Below are positions 1-12,000 of a DNA stretch of 64,000 nt, piece after piece. Within the stretch, counting starts at the first letter, position 1. The number at the start of each line of letters is the position of its first letter. This DNA is from CALDTK01 sp963837005 (GTDB taxonomy: Bacteria > Bacteroidota > Bacteroidia > Chitinophagales > Saprospiraceae). Under the pieces are notes generated by a model. It was given only the letters and a program-made list of their open reading frames with translations. It did no database searches and had not been told where the DNA came from. Both the position numbers and the translations under genes were made by a program. The stretch is from contig CAWIMC010000022.1 of assembly GCA_963837005.1 (NCBI GenBank), forward strand, positions 248,001-312,000, given 5' to 3'.

Positions 1-3000
1 CGACGGTGGTGGAGACCTACGCAGGTACGGTGGTTTATCAGTGGACCAACAGCGCCGGTACCGTCGTCGGTACCAGCGGGGCTACTCTCACCTCGCCGCC
101 AACAACGCCACGACGCTGCCGCCCTTCCGGTACAGGTACGCTGGACGGTTGTGCAGCGCCACACTCGGCCGCGGCCGACGTACAGATCGACCGGGTGCCC
201 GCGGCCTCGGCCAGCAACAACGGACCGGCGTGCTTTGGCGAAAGCTCGACCCTCACGGCCGGCAACGTCGACGGCGGCCGCTACACCTGGCGCGGGCCGG
301 CAGCGCGGATGTCGTCTCGACGGATCGCGTCTTTACTACGAAACTCGCTGCGACCACCACCTTCGAACTCACCGTGACCCGGGCGAATGCACGAGCGTAG
401 TGGCGAACACGACGGCGGTCATCAACGAGGCCGACGCCATCGCGGCGCAGGCGAACTACACGCTACGTCCGGATTGCTCGGCGAGCGATCTGAGCCTCGG
501 CTACACCGTCACCACGGCAGGCTCCGGGCCATCGCTTCACAGCGTTGGACGGGGCCGAACGGCTTCACTTCCACGCTTGCCGATCCGACGATCAAGGGTG
601 CCACGGCCGCGGCCAACGGCACCTACCAAGTCGTGACCACCGATGTCAACGGCTGTACGGCGATGGCCTCGGTGCAGGTGACCAATGCGGCTAATCCGCA
701 GCCCGTCCACAGATCACGAGCAGCGGTCCGGCCTGCGTCGGCGGCAACGTCACGTTGTCGGCCCAGAGCTACTCTGGCTCGAACGTAACCTACGCCTGGA
801 CGCTACCCGCCTCCGCCACCCGTGGGGTGAGGGCAGGGCACGCCGCAACTGGTGTTCACGCCAGTCGAGGCTGGCTTCCACAACGGCGCCTACGGCCTCA
901 CCGTGACGGTGGACGGCTATACGCTTTCCAGCAAAACCGTCCAAGTCGAGGTCTTCCAGCAGCCTCTGCGAGCCCGAGCTTCACGATCGCGGACGCCTGT
1001 GACGGCGGCGAGCTTTTGCCCTGAGCGCGAACGCCACGGACGCGACTGCGCTTCGCGTGGACCGGCCCGAACGGCTTCACGTCCTCACTCGCCGACCCAG
1101 TCATCAACCAAGCCACGACGCCGGCCAACGGCACCTACATCTCACCGTACTTCGGTGACGGGTGTACGCCACCGCCAGCGTCAACGTAAGCGGCCTGCTG
1201 CCGCCGGCCGAAGCGCCGACCATTGCGGCGCCGAGTGTTTGCGCGGCGACGACCTCGTGCTCTCGACCGGGTGGGCGGTACGAAGTTCGAGTGGATCGGC
1301 CCGAACGGCGCTGCGCCCGCGACCCTCGCCGGTCCCGGCATGACGACGGCTGCCGGCACGACGACCCTCGCCCCGAGCAACGCCAACTGCCTGTCCGGCA
1401 ACTGGAGCGTCCGCGTACGGATGTCGACGGTTGTGTGGCGACGAGCCCGGCCATCGCCGTGCAGATCAACCCCGTGCCGGTGGCGAAGGCCGACCAATGA
1501 CGTACCGCACTGCGTCGGGACGACGACCGTCTTCACGGTCAATGCAGTGGCGGTGCGACCTATACCTGGTACGACGCTGATCCGGCTACGGGCGGCAAGG
1601 TGGTCGGGCGGGAGCAACAGCTCGCCCGCACTGGCCCCCGCCGGGACGCACAGTCACTGGGTGACGATCACGCTGCGAACTGCACCTCGGCGGCAACTTC
1701 CACGACGGTGACGATCGACCCGACGCCGACGGCAGCACCGGCTTTGCCTAGCACCGCCCCGGCGAACTGCGAGTCGCCGACTTGAGCCTCTCCGCGAATG
1801 CCGACGCTACGACGCGGCCGGCAACGCGACCTACCGTTGGCGCGGGCCGAAATGGCTTACGTCTGCCGTGGCGAATCCGACGCTCAGCGCCACCACTACC
1901 GCCGCCAATGGCAGCTCACGAAGTGACGGTGACGAGCGCGGCGGGTTGCGTGTGACGCGCAGTATCTACGTGGCGCATGTCGCGGTTCATTGCACAACCG
2001 CAGATCACGAGTACGCCACAGCTCTGCGCTGCGGGCAGGTCATGCTCGAAGTGGGTGCCTACACCGGCGCCAGCGTCGAGTACCGCTGGATGACTCCGGC
2101 AGGCACGACGGTGGGCATCAACGGCCTTGGCTCATCGTCGCTTAACCATCGATCCGCCAGGCCAGCGTCCACTCGGCGACTACACCGTCGAGGTCATCGT
2201 CGATGGCTGCCGCTCGACTTCAGCGCCTTACACGCTCACGGTCTTCGAATCGGTGAGTGCAGCACCGGAGTACAGCTATACGCTTGCTCCGGATTGCAGT
2301 CCGCGTGATTTGCGCCTTTCGGCGAAACCTGCCGGAGGTGATGCGACTTATCGCTACGCTTGGACCGGACCGAACGGCTTCACGTCGACCGTAGCCGACC
2401 CAACAATCGCCAGCGTAACGCCCGCTAACAACGGCAGCTACGCCGTGACCGTCACCGACGGGAAAGGCTGTAGTACGACCGCGAGCGTCGAGGTGAGAGA
2501 TATCGCCCAGGCCCGCGCCAAGCCTGTGATCGCATCGAGCGGCCCAGCCTGCGAGGGCGGCACGATCGTGCTCGACATCCCAGCCTACACCGGCAGCAGC
2601 GTGACCTACGCCTGGACGACGCCAGCTAACACGACCGCCAACGTCACCGGTCTCGGAACCAACCGCCTCACGATCACGCCCGTATCCGCCAGCACCCACG
2701 CCGGCGACTACGCAGTGACTGTAACTGTCGATGGCTGTGTGCTCACCAGTGCACCCTTCGACGTCAAGGTCTTCGGACAGCCGACGGCCGCGCCCATCGT
2801 AACGACCCCGAGCATTTGCACCGGCGAGACCCTGCGTCTCGACGCCGGGGCCACGAGTGCCAGTACTTACGTCTGGTCCGGTCCGAACGGCTTCACGTCG
2901 GCCTCGGCCACGCCCGTGATCGCTAACGCAACTACGGCCGCCAACGGCACCTACACCGTGACGGCGAGCAACGCCAGCGGCTGCAAGACCGCTGCAACCG

Positions 3001-6000
3001 TCACCGTTGACGCCGTACGCCCAGCGCCCGTGCAACCGACCGTGACGACCAACGCACCGGTCTGCCGCGACGCGCAGATCAACCTTACCGTTGCCGAGAA
3101 CTACGTCGGCAACGCCGTCGCCTACCGCTGGCTCAACGCCAACGGGACCGAGATTGGGACCATGCGTTCGATTACGTTTGCGGCCAACGCCACGACCGCC
3201 GTCGCGCCTTACCGCGTCGAGGTGACCGTCGATGGCTGCACGGCTCCGTCTAGTGCCCCGACGCCCGTCCAGGTGGATGAGGTACCCGTAGCCGTCGCCA
3301 GCAACAGCGGACCCGTCTGCGCTGGCCAGTCCGTCACCTTGTTCGCCGGGCAGATCACTGGAGCCCGCTACGAGTGGCGCACCGGGGGCACCCTCGTGTC
3401 CACCGACCGCAGCTATATCGTGAGCGCAATCAACGCAAGCATGACCTACACGCTCACCGTCCTCAACGGTACTTGCACGAGCGCTTCGGCAACCACCACG
3501 GTCACCGTCAATCCTGCGCCTGCGGCCACGCCGGACTTCGCCTATTCGGCGGCCAGCGACTGTGCCCTCACCGACCTTACCCTGCGCGCCAATCCTACCG
3601 GAGCTGCCGCGACTACTGCTGGCTACACCTACCGCTGGACGGGTCCGAACAACTTCACGTCTACCGAGCGCAACCCTGTCCTCAGGGCTGCTACGCCGAG
3701 CGCCAATGGCAGCTACACTGTCGTCATCACGGATGGCTCGAGTGCGGCTTGCGCCAAAACCTTCACCGTCGAGGTGAGCGGTGTGGTGGCTCCGGTCGCC
3801 ATGCCGGTCATCGCCGCGAGCGGTGTCGAGTGCGAGGGTGGCGTCGTAACGCTCAGCATCCCGGCCTACGCCGGTGCCGATGTGACCTACGCCTGGTCGA
3901 CGCCCGCGGGCACGACCCAGGACATCACGGGAGCGAACACCAACGTGCTCCGCATCGCGACGAGCCGCGCCGCCGTCCACGCTGGCGACTACGGCGTCAC
4001 CGTCATCGTCAATGGCTGTTTAGCCTCTGCTGATCCATATACGCTTAGCATCACGCCTAAGCCGACCGTGGCCCCAAGCCAGAACTACACGCTGGCTAGC
4101 GACTGCTCGGTGACGGGCTTTGACCTGATGGCGAACGCTACGGGGACGGCACCGCTTACCTACGCCTGGACCGGGCCGAGCGGCTTTACGTCTACGGCGG
4201 CCAGCCCACGCATCGACCGTGCTACGGCGGCTGCTAACGGTAGCTACAGCGTGACGGCTACGGACGCTAATGGCTGCACGACAACTGGTATCGTCCAGGT
4301 CCGCGGCATCCAAGAGCCGCTCGCCAAGCCGCAGGTCGCCTCCACGGGTGACGCCTGCGCTGGCGGCAACATTACCTTGAGTGTAGCTGGCTATGCCGGT
4401 TCGAATGTGAGTTACGCCTGGTCTGTCCCGGCCTCCGCGACCAGTGGAGTGACGGGTGCGAACACGCGCCAACTCGTCATCTCGCCCGCTACGGCAGCGC
4501 AGCACAACGGCAGCTACAGAGTCACCGTCACGGTAGACGGGTGTACAGTGAGCGCTGATCCATTCGCGGTCAACGTGTACGCTTTGCCGACGGCAGCCCC
4601 GAGCGCTACCGCGGGTATCATCTGTAATGGTGGGGAGCTTCAGTTCGCGGCCAACGCAGGCGATGCTACCGGCTACGCTTGGACTGGCCCGAACGGGTTT
4701 ACGTCCACGGCACAAAATCCGACGATCAGCGGCGCGACCGCAGCGGCCAACGGGACCTACGTCCTCAAGGTCACGAGTGTCGAGGGCTGTACGGCCACCG
4801 CGATGGTCGACGTGACCAGCGTCCGCCCTGCGCTAGCTCAGCCGAGCGTGAGCTCGAAAGGTCCAGTCTGCGAAGGTTCGACGATCGAGTTGCGCACCGA
4901 CTACCCGAGTGTGAGCGGTCGCAGCTACGTCTACTCCTGGACGGACGCCAACGGTGCCGTGATCGGGATGACGCGATTCATCAACACGCCGAGCTCGACG
5001 CCGCAGCCCTTCCGACTTACCATCACCGAGGACGCCTGCCAGGCACCCGTAAGTGAAGCGTTCTTCGTGCGGGTCGACCAGATTCCAGTCGCCTCGGCGA
5101 GTAATAGCGGACCAATCTGTTTTGGCGAAAGCTCCACCCTCACGGCTGGCAACGTCGACAATGCGAGCTACACCTGGCGCGTCCAGGGCAGCACCGGCGT
5201 CCTCTCGACCGATCGTACGGTGAGCGTCAAGCCGAGCGCTACGACGACCTACGAACTCACCGTCCAGCGCGGCACTTGTGCCAGTGTGACGGCAACAACC
5301 ACGCTGGTGGTCAACACGCCGAACCTCATCGCGGCACAGGCCAACTATACGTTGCGCCCGGACTGTTCGGCCAGCGACCTCGGTCTGAGCTATAGCATCA
5401 CGACTGCTGGTTCTGGCGCCATTGCTTCGCAGCGATGGACTGGTCCGAACGGCTTCACGTCGACGCTCGCCAGCCCGACCATCACCGGAGCTACGGCGGC
5501 CGCCAACGGCAGCTACCAAGTCACTGCGACCGATGTCAACGGCTGTACGTCGAGTGCATCTGTGCAGGTGACCAATGCAGCTAATGCCCAGCCGGCACCG
5601 CAGATCACGAGCAGTGGTCCGGCCTGCCTCGGGCAGACCGTCACGCTCAGCGTCCCGAGCTACTCGGGCAGTAACGTGACCTACGTTTGGACGCTACCCG
5701 CCTCGGCGACTCGTGGCGTGAGCGGACAGGGCACACCGAAGCTCGGTTTGACGCCCGTCGAACCTACCGTCCACGCTGGCGACTATAGCCTCACCGTGAC
5801 GGTGGACGGCTGTACGCTCACGAGCCAGCCGGTGGCCGTCCAGGTCTTCTCGCAGCCGACCACGGTGCCGGGCGTCGTAGTGACGAACGCCTGTGCCGAG
5901 GGCAGCTTCCAGCTGGAGGCCCGCTCGACCAACGCCAGCACCTATGCCTGGACCGGACCGACCGGCTTTACGTCGACGCTCCCGAATCCGATCGTGACCC

Positions 6001-9000
6001 CGGCTACGATCCGCAACAACGGCAGTTACTTCCTCACCGTGACGAGCGTGAGTGGCTGTACCGCAACCGGCAGCGTGAGACGTGACGCAGATCCGCCCCG
6101 TGGCGGAGGTGCCGACCATTACTGCACCGAGTGTGTGCGCAGGCGAACCGCTCCGCTTCTCGACGAGCGCCAACGGCGTGAAGTTCGAGTGGATCGGCCC
6201 GAACGGCGGCTCCGCATCGACGCTCGCCAAGGCTGGCATGACGACCACGACCGGCGCGACCACGCTTGCGCCCGGCAACGAAAACTACCTGTCCGGTAAC
6301 TGGAGCGCCCGCGTCACAGATGCGGCTGGTTGTACGGCGACGAGTCCTGCGCTTGCGGTGCGGATCAACCCCGTGCCGGTGGCGACGCCGAGCAACGACG
6401 GGCCGCACTGCTTCGGCAAGACGACCGTCTTCACGGTGGACGCCTTCCAGGGCGCGACCTACGCTTGGTACGACGCTGATCCGGCTATGGCCGGGGCGCG
6501 CCTCGTGAGCCAGGAGCGGATCTTCGCCCGGGCCAACCTAGCCGTCGGAACGCACACCTACTTCGTGGTCGTGACCGCCGAGCGCTGCGCGAGTGCAGTG
6601 GTCTCGACGACGGCTACGATCTACACGGCTCCGACCGCCACGCCGAGCTTCGCCTACACGACGCCAGCCAACTGTGGCACGGCCGACCTAAACCTCTTCG
6701 CCAACGCAGACGCCGCTACGGCTGCCAGCAACGCCACCTACCGCTGGACCGGGCCGAACGGCTTCCGCTCGACGCTCGCTAACCCCGTCATCGCCTCGGC
6801 GACCCCGACGGCCAACGGCAGCTACGAGGTGACCGTGACGAGTGCACAAGGGTGTACCGTGACGCAGACCGTCAACGTGACCACGATCCGCGGGGGCATC
6901 GCCCAACCGGAGATCACGAGCACGGCGCAGGCTTGCGCTGGGGCACGGGTCCTCCTCGAAGTCTCGGCCTACTCCGGCACGAGCGTCGAGTACCGCTGGA
7001 CGACTCCGGCTGGCACGACCGTGGGCATCAACGGCCTCGGTACGCGCCGCCTCACCATCGACCCGGCGCAGGCCAGCGTCCACACGGGCGACTACACCGT
7101 CGAGGTCATCGTCGACGGCTGCGCCTCCACTTCTGCGCCGTACACGCTTACCGTCTTCGAGGCGGTGACCGCGGCTCCGGAGTACAGCTACACGCTCGCT
7201 GCCGACTGTAGCGCGAGTGACTTACGCCTTTCGGCAAAACCAGCTGGCGGCGACGCAACGTACCGCTACGTATGGACCGGCCCGAACGGCTTCACTTCTA
7301 CAGTGGCCGACCCAACAATCGCCAGCGTAACGCCCGCCAATAACGGCAGCTACGCCGTGACCGTCACCGACGGGAAAGGCTGTAGCACGGCTGCAAGCGT
7401 CGAGGTGAGAGATATCGCCCAGGCCCGCGCCAAGCCTGTGATCGCTTCGAGCGGTCCGGCCTGCGAGGGCGGCACAATCGTGCTCGACGTCCCAACCTAC
7501 ACCGGTAGCAGCGTGACCTACGCCTGGACGACGCCAGCCGGCACGACCGCCAACGTCACCGGTCTCGGAACCAACCGCCTCACGATCGCGCCAGTATCTG
7601 CCAGCACCCACGCCGGCGACTACTCAGTAACCGTGACTGTGGACGGCTGCGTGATTACGAGTGCGCCCTTCGACGTCAAAGTCTTCGGACAGCCGACGGC
7701 TGCGCCCGCAGCGTACGCCCCGAGCATTTGCACCGGCGAGACCCTGCGTCTCGACGCCGGGGCCACGGGTGCCAGTACTTACGTCTGGTCCGGTCCGAAC
7801 GGCTTCACGTCGGCCTCGGCCACGCCCGTCATCGCCAACGCGACTACGGCCGCCAACGGCACCTACACCGTCACGACGAGCAACGCCAGCGGCTGCAAGA
7901 CCACCGCAACCGTCACCGTTGACGCCGTACGCCCAGTGCCCGTGCAACCGACCGTGACGACCAACGCACCGGTCTGCCGCGACGCGCAGATCGACCTTAC
8001 CGTTGCCGAGAACTACGTCGGCGACGCCGTCGCTTACCGCTGGACGAACGCCAACGGCGACGTCCTCGGGACGACGCGCAGCATCACGTTCGCGGCCAAC
8101 GCCACGACCGCCGTCGCGCCTTACCGCGTCGAGGTGACCGTCGATGGCTGCACGGCTCCGTCTAGTGCCCCGACGCCTGTCAAGTGGACGAGGTACCTGT
8201 GGCCGTGGCCAGCAACAGTGGCGCGAGCTGCGCTTTGGCGAAAGCGTAACCCTCACCGCCGGTAACGTTCGAGCGGGGCCAGCTACGCCTGGCGCGTCCA
8301 AGGCACGGCGCCGTCCTTCGACGGACCGTACGCCAAGCGTCAGCCCGACGCCACGACGACTTACGAACTCACGGTGACCAGTGGGACTTGCACGAGTGCC
8401 GTCGCGACGACTACCGTGGTAATCAACCGCGCTAACGTCCTCGCGGCGCAGGCCAGCTACGTCCCGCAGCTGACTGTTCAGCCGCTGATCTCAACCTCGC
8501 CTACACCGTCACGACGGCAGGCTCGGGAGCGATCCAACGCAGCGCTGGACGGGGCCGAACGGCTTCACCTCCACGCTCGCCGCACCGACCATCACGGCGG
8601 CAACACCTGCGGCCAACGGTACCTACCAGGTCACCGCGACCGACGTGAACGGCTGTACGTCGAGCGCCTCGGTGCAGGTGACCAATGTGACCAGCGCCCA
8701 GGCGGTGCCACAGATCACGGGCAGCGGTCCGGCCTGCGAAGGCGGGACGATTACCCTCGCGGTAGCCGCCTACACGGGCAGCAACGTTCGCTACGCCTGG
8801 GCTACGCCCGGCAACGTGACCGCCGACATCACGGGCCTTGGCTCGAACCAAATCACGATCAGCCCCGCCCGGGGCAGTGTCCACGCAGGCAACTACTCGG
8901 TGACGGTAACGGTCGATGGATGTGTGGTGACGAGCGAAGTCTACCGCGTCGAGATCTCCGCCCCGCCCGTCGTCGCCCCGAGCGTCGTGACGACCTCGGT

Positions 9001-12000
9001 CTGCACCGGCGAAGAACTGCGCCTGGCGGCCAACGCCACCGGGACGACTACCCTGAGCTACGAGTGGACCGGGCCGAACGGCTTCCGCAGTGCCGCACCC
9101 GATCCGGTGGTGGCGAATGCTACGCTCGCGGCCAACGGCACCTACACGGTGACCGTCCGCAATACGAGCGGCTGTACCACGACCGAGCGCCTCATCGTCT
9201 CGGCGGTGAAGCCGGTGCCGGCCCAGCCGATCGCGAGCAGCAATGCGCCGGTCTGTGTGGACGCGAGTATTGAGCTAACGGTGTCGAATGATTACGTAGG
9301 CACCAGCGTCATCTACCGCTGGACCAACGGCAGCGGCCAACTCGTGGGTTCGACCCGCACGGTGGCGCTCGCGGCCGACAGTCCACTCGTCGTGCAGCCC
9401 TTCCGGGTAGCGGTAGCCGGTGGACGGGTGTGCCGCGCCCGTTAGCGCACCGATGCAGGTGCAGGTGGACGCCGTGCCGGTGGCCACGGCCAACAACTCC
9501 GGCGAGATCTGCGTCGGTGGCGTGGCGACGCTCACGGCGGGTACCGTCGAGGGCGGTAGCTACCAGTGGCGCGTGGCCGGCGCGCCGGCGATCGTCTCCA
9601 CGGAGCGCAGCTTTGGCGTACGTCCGACGGCCACGACGAGCTACGAGCTCACGGTGAGTCCGCGGGCAGTGCACGAGCGCGGTGGCGACCACGACGGTGA
9701 TGGTGAACGCTGCCACGCCGGTGACGGCCAGCGCCAACTACACCCTGAAGCCTGATTGCTCGACCTCGGACATCACGTTCGACGTGCAGCCGCGGGCTAC
9801 GGGTGGCGACTATGCTTGGACGGGGCCGAACGGCTTCCGCTCGACGCTCGCCAACCCTGTGATTACTGCCGCTACGCCGGCTGCCAACGGTACCTACACG
9901 GTGACGGTGGTGGACGCCAACGGCTGCTCGACGCAGCGCTTCGATTGATGTGAGCGGCATCAACGGCACGCGGGCCAAACCTGTGATCGCTGCGAGCGGC
10001 CCGGCCTGCGAGGGCGAGCGCATTACGCTCGAGGTGCCGGCTTACACCGGGTCGAACGTGCAGTATACCTGGGAGACGCCCGGGGGCAACACCGACCGGT
10101 ATCACTGGCCTGAATAGCAACCGAGTTATTATCACGCCGGTGAGCGCCGCGCTCCACAACGGAGCCTACCGCCTCACGGTGGCCATCGACGGCTGTACGC
10201 TCACGAGTGAGGTGTACGAAGTCAAGGTGTTCGCACAGCCTACGGTCGCTCCGACGGCAGTAGCGGCGCGGGCCTGCGACAACGGTGGCCTGGAACTCTT
10301 CGCGAATGCTACGGGCGCTACGCGCTACACTTGGACGGGGCCGAACGGCTTGTGAGTACTCTGGCGAACCCAGTCATCGATCCCGCCAATCAACTCGCCA
10401 ACGGTGAGTACACGGTGACGGCGACGAGCGTGAGTGGATGCGTGGCTACGGCCAGCGTCCGCGTCAACGAGTTGCGCGCCCCGGCGGAGCAGCCGACCCT
10501 CGACGTAGCGCGGATCTGCCGCGGGGAGGACCTAGTGCTGCGCACCAGCACCAGCGGCGTCAAGTTTGAGTGGATCGGGCCGAATGGTGCCTCCACATCA
10601 ACGCTCGCCGCACCAGGCATGACGACGACCGTTGGTCGCACGACGCTCCTGCCGGGCAACGCCAACTACCTACCGGGTGAGTGGCGGGTCCGCGTGACGG
10701 ACGCCAACGGTTGCGTGGCGACGAGCCCCGCGAAGCCGGTGGTCATCAATGACGTACCTGTAGTCGTGGCTAGCAACGACGGCCCGCACTGCGCGGACGT
10801 AGCGACGGTCTTTACGGCCAGCGCAGACGTAGCCGGTGCCACCTTCCGCTGGTACGACGCGGCCCCGACTGCGGGCGGCAAGCTCGTGGCCCAGACGGCC
10901 AGCTTTAGCCTGCGCGGTTTTGCCGCCGGGACGCACACCTACTTCGTCACTGCGGCGCGCAACGGCTGCACGAGTGCGGTGGTCTCGACGACCGTGTGAT
11001 CGAGCCCGCGCCGAGCGTGGCACCGAGCTACAGCTACTCGGTGGCGCCGGATTGTGCGGAGCGCGACCTGCTACTGAGCGCCAATCCAGACGCGGCCTCG
11101 GCGGCGGTGGGCAGCGGCGCTACGTATCGCTGGCGCGGTCCGGGCGGCTTCACGTCGACGCTGGAGAATCCAGTGCTGGTGACCGTCAACGCGGCACAGA
11201 ACGGCAGCTACGAGGTGACGATCACCAACCGCGCGGGTTGCGTGGCGACGGCGACCGTCCAGGTGGACGACATCGTCAACGCGGTGGCCGCAGCCGATCA
11301 TCACGAGCACCGGCCCGACCTGCCTCGGTGGGGAGGTGGTGCTGAGTGTGCCGGCCTACAGCGGTACGAAGGTGCGCTACACCTGGACCATGCCTTCGGG
11401 TGTGCGGGTGACGGGCCAGAACAGCAACGTGATCCGCATCCAGGGTGCGGAGGCGGCGCTGCACGACGGGGACTACCGCGTGGAGGTGCGCGTCAACGAC
11501 TGCATACTTACGTCTGCGGTTTACACCCTGACCTCTCTGCCCTGGCCGACGGCGGCCCCGCGCTTTACCGTTACTGCACCGTGTGACGGCGGCGGGCTCT
11601 CGCTCTTCTCGGAGGCGACGGGCGTACAACCGCTGAGCTTCGCTTGGACGGGACCGAACGGCTTCCGCTCTGCCGACGCAGCAGGTTTTGACGCAAGTCG
11701 ACCAACGCGCCAACGGCCGCTACACCCTCGTGGTGACGAGCGCCAACGGTTGTCAGACGACGGAGACCTTGGACGTGATGGGCCTATTGGCTCCGGCTGA
11801 ACTGCCGACGCTGAATGCACCGAGTATCTGCCGCGGCGAAGACTTGGCGTTGAGCACGAGTGCGAACGGGGTGAAGTTTGAGTGGATCGGTCCTGATGGG
11901 GCTTCCGCCAAAACCCTCGCTGCGCCGGGCATGACGACGACGGTCGGGACGACACGTCTCGCGCCGAACAACGAGCACTACAAGCCGGGCGACTGGCGGG

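Noticed and set aside
923..938. Possible motif copy GCTTTCCAGCAAAAC
   Set aside because: The stem does not pair in the usual register, so it was left out.
2220..3980. 586-codon minus-strand frame opposite the adhesin
   Set aside because: It mirrors the high-GC repeat gene; the plus-strand frame has clear Ig-like modules and the minus frame has no family pattern.
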